Positions 27,188 through 36,820 of a DNA stretch of 64,000 bases are shown here, piece by piece; positions within the stretch are counted from its first letter, which is position 1; each line of letters opens with the position of its first letter. A program made the translations under genes and the position numbers. The notes under the pieces were generated by a model. The model searched no databases. It had not been told where the DNA came from and was given only the letters and a program-made list of their open reading frames with translations. This stretch comes from Flavobacterium sp. YJ01 (lineage in GTDB: Bacteria > Bacteroidota > Bacteroidia > Flavobacteriales > Flavobacteriaceae): assembly GCF_029320955.1 (NCBI RefSeq), contig NZ_CP119757.1:4278001-4342000 (forward strand). The letters run 5' to 3'.

Positions 27188-28474
27188 ATGAGTTCAGAAA
27201 TTATAAAACACAATCCGTTTCAATCTATGATTGATCGTTTTAATATCGCTGCAGATATTTTAAACTTAGACAATTCACTTCGTCAAAAGTTGCAGCGCCC
27301 AGAAAAACAAATCACTGTAAATTTTTCAATTGTTTTAGACAACGGAAACGTTCAGAACTTTGAAGGATATCGTGTTATTCATAATACAGCTTTAGGACCG
27401 TCTAAAGGCGGAATTCGTTACGATACTGCTGTAAATTTAGATGAAGTAAAAGCACTTGCCGCCTGGATGACCTGGAAATCTGCTGTAACTGGAATTCCTT
27501 TTGGTGGAGCTAAAGGCGGCATTATTTGCGATCCGAGAAATCATTCTAAAACAGAATTAGAAAAAATTACAAGAGCTTATACAAAGGCTTTATCAGATAT
27601 TTTCGGACCAGAAAAAGATGTTCCTGCGCCAGACATGGGAACAGGACCAGACGAAATGGGCTGGCTTATGGATGAATTTTCACTTTTGCACGGACGACCA
27701 ATTCATGCCGTTGTTACGGGAAAACATCTTCATTCTGGTGGATCTTTAGGAAGAGTAGAAGCAACAGGAAGAGGTGTAAGTATTATCAGTATTTTGGCGC
27801 TTCAAAAACTAAAAATTAGACCTGCGAGAGCAACTGCGGCAATTCAAGGTTTTGGAAATGTAGGTTTGCATTCTGCTTTATTCTTGTATGAAAAAGGAGT
27901 GAAAATTGTGGCTGTTAGCGATGTTTCGGAGGCCTTTTATAATCCAGACGGAATTAATATTCCGGAGTTGATTTTATATTATAATTTGAATAATAAAACC
28001 ATAAAAGGTTACCCGAATTCGGTTGCCATTAAACATGAAGATTTATTGCTTTTAGATGTTGATGTATTGATTCCTGCTGCAAAAGAAGATGTTATTACAC
28101 AGAAAAATGCGACAGATATTCAGGCAAGAATTATTGTTGAAGGCGCAAACGGGCCAGTTTCTTCAGATGCAGATCAGATTTTGCATGATAAAAATATATT
28201 AGTTGTTCCTGATATTTTAGCTAATGCGGGAGGTGTTACAGTTTCTTATTTCGAGTGGCTTCAAAATTCGCTTTTAGAGTCTTGGAGAATTCATCAGATT
28301 AATAAACGTCTGGAGGATATATTAGAAAAAGGTTTTGAAACTGTTTTTAGAGTGGCAGTCAAACATGATGTAACGCCTCGTATTGCTGCTTATATTATTG
28401 CTTTGAAAAAAGTAGCCGAAACACAATCGGTTAAGGAGATTGCTTTGGAAGCTCCTTTATTTAAGCATAATTAA
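27188..28474 (+). CDS. Glu/Leu/Phe/Val dehydrogenase, probably glutamate dehydrogenase
   Basis: 428 residues, the usual length for bacterial hexameric glutamate dehydrogenases. The N-terminal substrate domain shows GPSKGGIRYD and the catalytic segment WKSAVTGIPFGGAKGGI (about 98-114). The C-terminal domain has a Rossmann dinucleotide motif GFGNVG (about 221-226), and the family signature VEGANGPVS is present near 315-323. The enzyme interconverts glutamate and 2-oxoglutarate with NAD(P)H in the cytosol. Leucine dehydrogenase is shorter and less likely. It follows a leader with two mini-ORFs and a terminator, so nutrient-controlled expression is plausible. Confidence 0.92.
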   Translation: MSSEIIKHNPFQSMIDRFNIAADILNLDNSLRQKLQRPEKQITVNFSIVLDNGNVQNFEGYRVIHNTALGPSKGGIRYDTAVNLDEVKALAAWMTWKSAVTGIPFGGAKGGIICDPRNHSKTELEKITRAYTKALSDIFGPEKDVPAPDMGTGPDEMGWLMDEFSLLHGRPIHAVVTGKHLHSGGSLGRVEATGRGVSIISILALQKLKIRPARATAAIQGFGNVGLHSALFLYEKGVKIVAVSDVSEAFYNPDGINIPELILYYNLNNKTIKGYPNSVAIKHEDLLLLDVDVLIPAAKEDVITQKNATDIQARIIVEGANGPVSSDADQILHDKNILVVPDILANAGGVTVSYFEWLQNSLLESWRIHQINKRLEDILEKGFETVFRVAVKHDVTPRIAAYIIALKKVAETQSVKEIALEAPLFKHN

Positions 28475-28606
28475 ATCAGGTTTACTTCGTAAAAGATCAT
28501 TTTCGTTGATTACGTTTTTATCTCCTAAAATAACGTAATTGATGGAAGTGTCTTTTTCGTTTGTGCTTTAGAATACCATTTTTAGAATCGAAAAATATCA
28601 ACCAAA

Positions 28607-29830
28607 ATGAAAAATATCAATTTTCTTGCATTTGCCATGCCGGCCTTTTTTCTTTTTTTATTTTTAGAATACAAGCTTGCCCAACGCAGAAAAAGACCTG
28701 AAATCTTTAATTATGAAAGTTCTGTCTCAAACATTTCGATCGGAATTGCAGAGCGTTTAATTAACTTATTTATTGCAGCCAGTTTTTACCAACTGTATTA
28801 TTTGATTTATGATAATTACCGATTATTTGATATTCCGAGTAATGCCTTAATTTGGTTTGCACTTATTCTCGCAACCGATTTTGTCTGGTATTGGTATCAC
28901 CGATTAGGCCACGAAGTCAATTTTTTCTGGGCTGCACATATTGTACACCATCACAGCGAAGAATTTAATTTTACAGCCGCCGCTAGAATCACTACTTTTC
29001 AGGCTATTATTCGAACGGGATTTTGGTGTGTTTTGCCTTTTGTTGGTTTTCATCCAAGTATGGTTATTACGATGCTGATTGTTCATGGCGCTTATTCTTT
29101 CTTTACTCACACACAGCTTATTGGTAAAATAAAATGGCTGGAATATGTTTTTGTAACGCCTTCAGTTCATGGCGTCCATCATGCATCTGACGAAAAATAT
29201 TTAGACAAAAATTACGGCGATATGTTTACCTTTTGGGATCGTCTTTTTGGTACATTTCAGACAGAAGAAGAAAAACCAAAATACGGATTAACGCATCCGC
29301 TGAAAAGCTATAGTTTTTTATGGCAGCATTTTCATTATTATTTTGAAATTTACGAATTATGGAAACGCTCAAGCGGATTTAAAGCAAGATGGAACGCTGT
29401 CTTCGGAAGTCCAGCCGACATGGACCAAGATATTCGTCCGATTTTGGAAAAGCGTTTTCTGCAAGATAAAGCTTCTCCAAATCAACGACTTCGATTTAAA
29501 AACTACTTATATATACAATTAGGAATCTGCACTTTGATTCTGACTGTTTTTACTTATTATTTTGATTATTTAGAAAGTTACGACAAGATATTTGTGCTTT
29601 CATTGGTAATTCTAACTTTAATCAACTGCGGAGCTTTGTTAGAACAGCGAAAATGGATTTATTATTTAGAATATGCACGTCTTGCGATGATTTCTACTTA
29701 TTTCTTATACGAAGAAGATTTGCTTGTATTTTTCTTTGTTCCAATTGCAATTATGATTTTTGTTGAGCAATTATTTTCATTAAGCAAGATTTATCAAAAT
29801 ACGATTTTGCAGTTGGAAAGTGTTGAATGA
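28607..29830 (+). CDS. Membrane sterol desaturase / fatty acid hydroxylase family protein
   Basis: A 407-residue integral membrane di-iron oxygenase family member. All histidine boxes are present: HRLGH (98-102), HIVHHH (111-116) and HGVHH (188-192), with a further His-rich segment in between (VHGAYSFFTHTQLIG). Several hydrophobic segments lie at residues about 5-25, 45-85, 125-160 and in the C-terminal third. The family oxidises lipid acyl chains or carotenoids; the substrate here is unknown. The longer C-terminal membrane tail (about 300-400) goes beyond the minimal FA-hydroxylase domain. Single gene, followed by palindromic repeats. Confidence 0.88.
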   Translation: MKNINFLAFAMPAFFLFLFLEYKLAQRRKRPEIFNYESSVSNISIGIAERLINLFIAASFYQLYYLIYDNYRLFDIPSNALIWFALILATDFVWYWYHRLGHEVNFFWAAHIVHHHSEEFNFTAAARITTFQAIIRTGFWCVLPFVGFHPSMVITMLIVHGAYSFFTHTQLIGKIKWLEYVFVTPSVHGVHHASDEKYLDKNYGDMFTFWDRLFGTFQTEEEKPKYGLTHPLKSYSFLWQHFHYYFEIYELWKRSSGFKARWNAVFGSPADMDQDIRPILEKRFLQDKASPNQRLRFKNYLYIQLGICTLILTVFTYYFDYLESYDKIFVLSLVILTLINCGALLEQRKWIYYLEYARLAMISTYFLYEEDLLVFFFVPIAIMIFVEQLFSLSKIYQNTILQLESVE

Positions 29831-29841
29831 TTTTACCAAAT

Positions 29842-29953
29842 AGTCCCAGAGGGACGAAATATTTATAGAAAACATATTTGTTTGAGATAAAAGAGCTCCA
29901 GCGGAGCGACATATTTATGAGTATTTAAATTATATGTCGCTCCGCTGGAGCTC
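29842..29953. repeat. Palindromic repeats with a perfect 22-bp hairpin
   Basis: The first part contains tcccagaggga and a gaaatatttatag tail. The second is a perfect 22-bp inverted repeat: arms 29893-29914 and 29932-29953, starting GAGCTCCAGCGGAGCGAC, around a 17-base loop. It lies between two converging genes and has no T tract, so it is more a REP-like element than a classical terminator. I recall similar words in other Flavobacterium intergenic regions. Confidence 0.85.
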
Positions 29954-30056
29954 ATTATAGTGTAATATTATTTCTATAAATATTATGCTTTTCCGAAGCA
30001 CTTGAAAAGCTTTAATCTAAAAGCTTAGAAGCTTAGCAACTTAGTACCTCAGAAAC

Positions 30057-31655
30057 TTAAATCGTCTTAATCTCCATAATTTTCTGCTCGAAAGTATCTT
30101 TAAAATCAGATTTGCTTTTAATTCTGGTTTTGTACGTGTAAATTGTAGCTACAGAAAGTTCTAAGAATTCTGCCATTTGGTTACTGTCTTGAATTCCCAA
30201 TCTGTACAAAGCAAAAATTCTTAATTCGGTATTTAAAAGTTCGCCTTTTTTGACCAAACATTTATGATCGTTTGGAAATAAATTATTAAAATCCGTCACA
30301 AAAGTGGGAAATAATTTCAAGAAAATTTCATCAAATTGGTGAAAGAGGTTTTCACGTTCTTCCTTCACATTATAACGCTTCAAACTTGCAATAACTTCGT
30401 CTGTTTTTTTTGTAATAATTTTATGAAGCGTACTTTTCTGTATATGATCTATTTTATTAATGAAAGCCGAAGTTGCCTTAATGAAATACGTAATATATTC
30501 TTCTTTTATGGCATTTGCTTCGCTTAAACTTACATTCATTTCCTGTAGTTTTAAATAGGACTCAGCCATAGTTTTCCTAGCTTTATTTTTCTCTTTTAAT
30601 TGCTTGAAGATTATTCCAAGAAAAACAAAAATGATAACCGTAAGAATCGTCAAAAGAATAATGATTTTTTCGAGTTTATCATTTTTATCTTTTACATTAT
30701 TCAGTTGTGCTTTTTCTATAATAGGAAGAATCGACGAAATCTCAATTTTTCGATGTCTGGCATTATAAAAAGTAGCATCATCCATCGCGATGTTGATGTA
30801 TTCGTTGGCTTTATCCAAATAACCCATTTTAAAAAGTTCATTGGCTAAATTCCTTAGCGCGACAGTTTCTTTAGTCGCATTTTTAACGTCGGCAACCGCT
30901 GCCATTGCGAGATATTGAATGGCTTTTTTAGTGTAACCTCGTTCAGAATAAATATAGCCGAGACTCGAAGTTGCAATTCCGTAGTAATCTGGCGGAAGAT
31001 TATAGTTGTTAATCCAATAACTGAAAGCAAATTCTGCGCCGCGCCAATCTTGTTGTTTTAAACGTTTCAGGCTTTCTGCTGCCCAATATTCATTCGTATT
31101 AGTTCCGATTAATTCTAATGCTTTTTTTAAGAAATGATTTCCTTGCTGTACATAATGAATATTAAAACGCTGGTCACGGTTATAATCGGCTAAATCATAA
31201 TACGCACGCGCTTTGATGTTGTAATATTCGAATTTATTTTTAAGGTCTAATTTTGTATCATCAATAACATTTAAAGTGTCAATTGCTTCTTTAAAAAGGC
31301 CTGAAGACAAAAGCACAAAACCTTCTTTAATTCGGCTTTTAGATAAAAACTTTGGATCTTTTAAAACTTTGGCTTTGATTTTAGATTGCTCCAAATAATA
31401 ATAAGCAGAATCATATTTAAAAGATTTGTATTCATCAAACAAAGACATATAACAATTGTACAACTCTTCATTATTCTGATTTAGTGTAAATTTTGATACA
31501 TTTTTCTTTAAAGACTCAATTTTTCGATATTTCTGTTTCAGGTAAATGTCTTTTTTCAAGAGCACCTGATCTAATTCTTCTAAATAAGGATTGGTCTCTT
31601 TCGCAGTTAGAGAAAATCCTATAATGAAGAAAAACAGCATGAATATTCTTCGCAT
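30057..31655 (-). CDS. DUF6377-type TPR membrane regulator of the adjacent PUL
   Basis: 532 residues. Order: signal peptide (about 1-18), TPR-like helical repeats (about 20-320, e.g. [26 protein letters not shown]), one transmembrane helix (about 328-350, [20 protein letters not shown]), a coiled coil (about 351-390) and a cytosolic C-terminal part with a helix-turn-helix-like end ([38 protein letters not shown]). This plan matches DUF6377 proteins, which lie next to SusC/SusD loci and are taken as transmembrane sensors of the SusR type. It is divergent from the PUL genes across a 480-base spacer. It probably senses a sugar in the periplasm and activates the PUL; this is inferred from position. 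Confidence 0.85.
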   Translation of the reverse strand: MRRIFMLFFFIIGFSLTAKETNPYLEELDQVLLKKDIYLKQKYRKIESLKKNVSKFTLNQNNEELYNCYMSLFDEYKSFKYDSAYYYLEQSKIKAKVLKDPKFLSKSRIKEGFVLLSSGLFKEAIDTLNVIDDTKLDLKNKFEYYNIKARAYYDLADYNRDQRFNIHYVQQGNHFLKKALELIGTNTNEYWAAESLKRLKQQDWRGAEFAFSYWINNYNLPPDYYGIATSSLGYIYSERGYTKKAIQYLAMAAVADVKNATKETVALRNLANELFKMGYLDKANEYINIAMDDATFYNARHRKIEISSILPIIEKAQLNNVKDKNDKLEKIIILLTILTVIIFVFLGIIFKQLKEKNKARKTMAESYLKLQEMNVSLSEANAIKEEYITYFIKATSAFINKIDHIQKSTLHKIITKKTDEVIASLKRYNVKEERENLFHQFDEIFLKLFPTFVTDFNNLFPNDHKCLVKKGELLNTELRIFALYRLGIQDSNQMAEFLELSVATIYTYKTRIKSKSDFKDTFEQKIMEIKTI

Positions 31656-32135
31656 GGTTTAGTTTTGGTTTAGGGTAAGGTTGATTTTTTGTATAGTTAG
31701 TTAATTCGCTTTAAAATTAAAATAAGTTTGATATTAATGGAAATCTGACTCTTTGGAATTTTATAATTTGTTTAATAACATCGCTTTAGAAGGTAATTTT
31801 TGAAGCAAAAACGTGTGGTAAATGTTAAAAACAGTCAATTTATTTGCAATTATACAATAAAAACAGGTTATATAAATGCATAGTGAAAAAAATATACCAA
31901 ATATTTTGCATATTGTCATTTTTACCATTAAAAAACCACTGATTTTCATCTAAACAACATCTTGATTTTTTGATTTTAAAAATAATAATAAAATCTTGAT
32001 AATCAGCAAGTTGTTTTTAAAATTGTCTGAATAATATCTTGATTTTTCTCCGATTTTTTTTTTAGGATTTATTTAACTTCTAGCTTCGTTGTGTCCTTTT
32101 GAAGGGGATGACAAACTAACAAAAACCAAAAATTT
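31656..32135. promoter_or_regulatory. Divergent control region of the PUL, with atcttgat repeats
   Basis: 480 bases between the regulator (minus) and the PUL (plus). Three copies of atcttgat stand at 31959-31966, 31993-32000 and 32036-32043, each followed by T- or A-rich sequence, 93-180 bases before the first PUL start codon. They are candidate regulator sites. No exact TAnnTTTG box was found, and the short frame within 31761-31949 has no gene-like features. Confidence 0.45.
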
Positions 32136-32657
32136 ATGAAATGTAAAAGTCTTTATTGGTTAGCTTTTATGATGTGTTTTTTTGCGATTAGTTGCGATAA
32201 CATAGATGACGGAAGCTACGTAGATCCGATTACCCTTTACGAAAAAGTAAATGGAAATTGGGGATTAACAAATCTGAAAATGGTCGACGAAGTTGCCAAG
32301 GCAAACAAGATCGAACCAAGTGAAGAAAACTTGAGTACTTATTTCAATTACGAAGATTTTAAAATCAAATTCAACGTAGATGAAAATAACAAACCGACAA
32401 GTTACGAAGTTACCGGAAATGTCCCTCCGTTATTTGCTGCAAAGGGATACTGGGCATTAAGTTCAGATTTTCAGCCAACTAATAGTGGCACAAATAAAAT
32501 CTACTTGTACAGTGATGCACAGAAAACTCAAAAAACAGACGAACTCAGATTACTTGCTGTTCCGGGAAAAAATGAAGAAATGCAAATTCAATTAACCCGT
32601 ACTTCAGGCGGAGTAGATTTTGTGTCTTATGTATTTAAATTAAATGCTATTAATTAA
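32136..32657 (+). CDS. DUF5004-like lipoprotein, first PUL gene
   Basis: A 173-residue lipoprotein (lipobox ending at Cys 20, FAISC) with a compact beta-rich domain resembling DUF5004: NGNWGLTNLKMVDE ... FKIKFNVDENNKPTSYEVTGNVPP ... GYWALSSDFQ ... YLYSDAQ. Such lipocalin-like lipoproteins often open SusC/SusD operons; the function is unknown, but a surface sugar-binding role like SusE/SusF is possible. The next gene starts 8 bases after the stop. Start chosen because it gives the lipoprotein signal directly. Confidence 0.78.
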   Translation: MKCKSLYWLAFMMCFFAISCDNIDDGSYVDPITLYEKVNGNWGLTNLKMVDEVAKANKIEPSEENLSTYFNYEDFKIKFNVDENNKPTSYEVTGNVPPLFAAKGYWALSSDFQPTNSGTNKIYLYSDAQKTQKTDELRLLAVPGKNEEMQIQLTRTSGGVDFVSYVFKLNAIN

Positions 32658-32665
32658 AAAGTAAT

Positions 32666-33748
32666 ATGAAAAAGTTTATATATACAATTTTACTTGGCTT
32701 GTTGATGGCTCCTAATTTTGTTAAGGCGCAAGAAGCCGCAGGAGCTGTGGGGCCAATGTCATCATTTCCTGTTGTTTACAAATATGATGAAAAAGTTACG
32801 TGGTATTTTGATATGTCATCATCTACATTTGCTGAGACAGAAGATTTATACATCTGGATTTGGTCTCCATCTGAGCCAGATGCAGGAAACTGGGAACACT
32901 CTTCAAGCTTTGCAAAACTGAAATACGAAGGAAATAAAATCTGGAGTTTTACTTTGACACCAACGGTTTATTTTTCTAAAACTCCTGCTGAAATTGCGGC
33001 AAGTGCTGGATTTTGGTTTCGTTTGAAAAATTTTAACGGGTCTAAACAAAGTGATGTTGCAAATATTCCTTACACTGATTTTTCATCATTTTATACTTCA
33101 AATGAGTTAATCAGATCGTATCCGTCAAAACCTTTAATTGATAAACCGGTTAGTATTTTATTTAATTCTAATTTGAAAGAAGGTTTTGCTGGAGTTGAAA
33201 GTGTTCACTTTCATAGTGGTTTAAATAATTGGGCAGTTTTGCAAGAATATCAGGCTTGGCTTCCAGACGTTTCTGAGAAAACAAAACTGAAAGATCTTGG
33301 AAATGGTTTCTACAGAATGGATTTGATTCCGCAGCAATATTACAATCCGCCAGCAGGGTTTGTTATGGAAAACATAACTTTCTTAATGGTAGCAAAAGAT
33401 TGGACTACAAATTCTGGCGATCAAATTATTTATGCAGGAGAATTTATTCCGCCACCGCCACCAAGTTTCAGTTTTTTTCCATTACAAATCAGTCAAAAAG
33501 ATTTTCTTGGAATGTCTAGAAAAAACAACGAAGTAGGCGTAAACAAATTGATTTACACGATTACTGCTGGAACAAAAACATTTTCTGGTGAGTTTTCTGG
33601 AGGAACTACAGAAATTAAAGGTTTTGTCAATCTGGTTACAGAATTAAACGGACTTCCGAATTTGAACGAAATCCATGTTTTGGTTAAGGATAACAAAGAC
33701 AAAACGATTTCGGATACGATGATTCCGCTTAAAACTCTAGACAAATAA
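32666..33748 (+). CDS. Secreted PUL protein of unknown family
   Basis: 360 residues with a Sec signal peptide (about 1-21, ending VKAQ). Two beta-rich parts are separated by a proline run (IPPPPPSFSF, about 255-264). The first part is rich in Trp and aromatic residues (LYIWIWSPSEPDAGNW, FHSGLNNWAVLQEYQAW), as in carbohydrate-binding modules. I do not recognise a CAZy family. Position between the DUF5004-like lipoprotein and SusC suggests a sugar-binding surface protein that serves the PUL. 28 bases separate it from susC. Confidence 0.72.
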   Translation: MKKFIYTILLGLLMAPNFVKAQEAAGAVGPMSSFPVVYKYDEKVTWYFDMSSSTFAETEDLYIWIWSPSEPDAGNWEHSSSFAKLKYEGNKIWSFTLTPTVYFSKTPAEIAASAGFWFRLKNFNGSKQSDVANIPYTDFSSFYTSNELIRSYPSKPLIDKPVSILFNSNLKEGFAGVESVHFHSGLNNWAVLQEYQAWLPDVSEKTKLKDLGNGFYRMDLIPQQYYNPPAGFVMENITFLMVAKDWTTNSGDQIIYAGEFIPPPPPSFSFFPLQISQKDFLGMSRKNNEVGVNKLIYTITAGTKTFSGEFSGGTTEIKGFVNLVTELNGLPNLNEIHVLVKDNKDKTISDTMIPLKTLDK

Positions 33749-33776
33749 TCACTATTAAATTAAAACACCAATTCTA

Positions 33777-36700
33777 ATGAATAGTAAAAATATAAAAAGC
33801 GTCCAGCATAAAATGTGGACTGCTAAAGGAGCGGTATTGATGATTTTTATGCTTTTTCTTTCTGCTGGTCTTTTCGCGCAGACGAAAAAACAAATCTCAG
33901 GAACCGTTTATGACAATACTGGAACGGTATTGCCAGGAGCTTCTATCATTGAAGTAGGAACGAAAAACGGAACTACAACAGATTTTGATGGTAAATTCAG
34001 TCTTCAGGTAGCCGCAGGAAGTGCAATTGAAGTTTCGTTTATCGGATCGACAACGCAAAAAATCCAAATTACAGGAAATAACAATTATGAGGTTCGTCTG
34101 CAAAATGACGGTTACGCATTGGCAGAAGTGCAAGTTGTTTCTGTAGGTTACGGAAAAGTAAAAAAATCAGATTTGACTGGAGCAATTTCTACAGTTGGAG
34201 CAGATGATTTGGTAAAAGGAACAATATCTTCTACAGAACAAGTTTTGCAAGGAAAAGTAGCAGGATTAAATATTATTCGTCCTTCTGGAGATCCAGCGGC
34301 GGGTTCTACAATTCGTCTTCGTGGAGGAACTTCTTTAACAGCAAGTAACAGTCCGCTTATTGTTGTGGACGGAATTGCTGGTGTTGACATCAACATTGTT
34401 CAGCCATCAGATATTAAATCGGTTGACGTTCTTAAAGATGCTTCTGCAGCTGCAATTTACGGTTCACGTGGAGCAAACGGAGTAATTATGATTACAACAA
34501 AATCAGGAACAAAAGGAGTTTCTGTTGTGTACAGCGGACAAACTAGTTTTGGTTATGTTAATGATAATTTAGATTTATTATCTGCAAATCAGTGGAGAGG
34601 ATATGTGCGTCAAAATCAAATTACAGATGCTGTAGATTACGGAGGAAATACCAATTGGCAAAAAGCTATTGAACAAACGGCTATTTCTCAATCTCACACT
34701 TTGAGTATTAATTCAGGTAAAGCAGACAGCGGTTTTAGAACTTCAATTTCGTACTTAAACAATGAAGGAGTTATCAAAAAATCTGGTTTAGAAAGATTAA
34801 GCGGAAATGTTAGCGGTTATCAATTTTTAGGCGACAATAAAGAAGTAAAATTCGATATGGGATTATTTGCAAATATTGACAAATGGCATCCAATTGATTA
34901 TAGAATTTTTGAAAGAGCTTATAACTTAAATCCAACGATTCCAGTTTATGATGCAAACGGAAATTTTAGCGAAGTGACAGGAAATATTTATCAAAATCCG
35001 GTTGAGATTTTAACCAACAGAACTTTTGATAACGAAAGACACAGACTTTTAGGTTATTTTAAAACAGATGTAAAATTCTTGAATGATTTTACTGCAACTG
35101 CAAATATTTCATTAGAACATAATGCAGTAAAAGGAGGAACTTATAAACCTTCTTATGCCGTTATGGAAGGACAGACAGAAGGCGGTTTTGCCCAAAGAAC
35201 TTACGCTGAATATACAAATGCGCAAGGTGAACTTTATGTGAATTACAGCAAAATAATCGATAAACATAACATTAGCGCTTTGGCTGGATATTCTTACCTT
35301 GAAAATATCTACGAAGGTTTTGGAGCGCAAAGAGGTGGTTTTGTAACAGATGCTTTCAGTTATAACAATTTAGGAGCAGGTTACAATTATCGTTTAAGCG
35401 ACGTTTATTCATACAAAGGAAAATCAAATTTAGTTTCTTTTTATGCTCGTGCAAATTATGGCTACGATGGTAAATATTTATTGACAGCAACTGTAAGACG
35501 TGACGGATCAAGCCGTTTTGGAGAAAACAATAAATGGGGAACTTTTCCATCTGCTTCTGCTGCGTGGAGAGTTTCTAATGAAGAATTTATGGAATCTTCA
35601 AAAGGATGGTTAGATAATTTAAAATTAAGAGTAGGTTGGGGTATTACAGGAAACCAAGACGGAATTGGTGAGTACAAATCGCTTTCTATCTTAGGAGTTG
35701 GAAATGATAGTTATTACGATCCAGTTACAAAAACTTGGAGTTTGGCATATTCTCCAAAACAAAATCCGAATCCTGATTTGAAATGGGAATCTACAGAACA
35801 AATTAACGTTGGTTTTGATTTCGGGCTTTTCAACAGAATTACAGGATCTTTTGAATACTATTCTAAAAAAACAAAAGATTTATTATACACTTATGAAGTG
35901 CCTCAACCGCCTTATTTAGTGGGAACAATGTTAGCAAACGTTGGTGAAATGTCTAATAAAGGAGTAGAATTGACTTTAAATGCAGATATCATTAAAGGAG
36001 ATAAATTTAATTGGAATGCTAATTTGACGCTTGGACACAACGTTCAAAAAATCGAAAAACTTTCAAACCCAACTTATAAAACAGATGTTATTTACAGCGG
36101 ATCTCTTCATGGTTTGGCGGGGATGTCTGGACAATATTCTCAAATTATTGCAGAAGGTTATCCTGTTGGAACTTTCTGGGGATTCAAAAATGCTGGTTTA
36201 GATGCTGATGGAAAAATTCAGTATTACAACGCTGCAAATGAAGTAGTAGCAGAAAGCGCTTTGGTTGATGCTGACAAAAGAGATTTAGGAAATATTCAGC
36301 CAGATTTGACTTTAGGTATCGGAATGAATTTTACTTATGGAAACTTTGATCTTGGAGTATCAGGATACGGAATGTTTGGTCAAAAAGCATTAAATGCGAC
36401 CAACATGATGTTAAACGATCCGAACAGACTGCCAGCTTTTAATGTTCCTGATGATTTCTTGAACAGCGGTCTTACTTCGGCTCCAAAATATTCAGATTAT
36501 TGGATTGAAGATGCTTCATTCTTCAGACTTCAAACACTTTCTTTAGGATACACTTTGCCATTGAAATATAAAAAATCTAAAGTTAGATTCTATGTAATGG
36601 GAGAAAATCTATTTGTAATTACAGGTTACAAAGGAGTAGATCCAGAGATTGGATTAAATGCTCAAGACGGAATAAATCAAACTGGTGTAATGGATCAAAC

Positions 36701-36791
36701 TGGTTTGGCAGCTCCTGGAATTGACCGATACAATAATTATCCTCGACCAACAACGATTTCTGTTGGACTAAATTTTACGCTGAATAATTAA
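33777..36791 (+). CDS. susC: SusC/RagA-type TonB-dependent outer-membrane transporter
   Basis: 1004 residues. A signal peptide (about 1-35, ending GLFAQ) is followed by a carboxypeptidase-regulatory-like domain (about 38-115, QISGTVYDNTGTVLPGASI), a TonB box/plug region (about 115-245, VVSVGYGKVKKSDLTGAIS, PLIVVDGIAGVDIN, AAAIYGSRGANGVIMITTK) and a beta-barrel that ends with an aromatic strand (ISVGLNFTLNN). Together with SusD it imports oligosaccharides through the outer membrane using TonB energy. Length is normal for the family. SusD follows 29 bases later. Confidence 0.97.
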   Translation: MNSKNIKSVQHKMWTAKGAVLMIFMLFLSAGLFAQTKKQISGTVYDNTGTVLPGASIIEVGTKNGTTTDFDGKFSLQVAAGSAIEVSFIGSTTQKIQITGNNNYEVRLQNDGYALAEVQVVSVGYGKVKKSDLTGAISTVGADDLVKGTISSTEQVLQGKVAGLNIIRPSGDPAAGSTIRLRGGTSLTASNSPLIVVDGIAGVDINIVQPSDIKSVDVLKDASAAAIYGSRGANGVIMITTKSGTKGVSVVYSGQTSFGYVNDNLDLLSANQWRGYVRQNQITDAVDYGGNTNWQKAIEQTAISQSHTLSINSGKADSGFRTSISYLNNEGVIKKSGLERLSGNVSGYQFLGDNKEVKFDMGLFANIDKWHPIDYRIFERAYNLNPTIPVYDANGNFSEVTGNIYQNPVEILTNRTFDNERHRLLGYFKTDVKFLNDFTATANISLEHNAVKGGTYKPSYAVMEGQTEGGFAQRTYAEYTNAQGELYVNYSKIIDKHNISALAGYSYLENIYEGFGAQRGGFVTDAFSYNNLGAGYNYRLSDVYSYKGKSNLVSFYARANYGYDGKYLLTATVRRDGSSRFGENNKWGTFPSASAAWRVSNEEFMESSKGWLDNLKLRVGWGITGNQDGIGEYKSLSILGVGNDSYYDPVTKTWSLAYSPKQNPNPDLKWESTEQINVGFDFGLFNRITGSFEYYSKKTKDLLYTYEVPQPPYLVGTMLANVGEMSNKGVELTLNADIIKGDKFNWNANLTLGHNVQKIEKLSNPTYKTDVIYSGSLHGLAGMSGQYSQIIAEGYPVGTFWGFKNAGLDADGKIQYYNAANEVVAESALVDADKRDLGNIQPDLTLGIGMNFTYGNFDLGVSGYGMFGQKALNATNMMLNDPNRLPAFNVPDDFLNSGLTSAPKYSDYWIEDASFFRLQTLSLGYTLPLKYKKSKVRFYVMGENLFVITGYKGVDPEIGLNAQDGINQTGVMDQTGLAAPGIDRYNNYPRPTTISVGLNFTLNN

Positions 36792-36820
36792 GCGAATTTG
36801 ATAACCATAAAATACTAAAA

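Noticed and set aside
31761..31949. Minus-strand frame of 62 codons in the PUL control region
   Set aside because: Low-complexity composition, no promoter, and lies where the divergent promoters must be.
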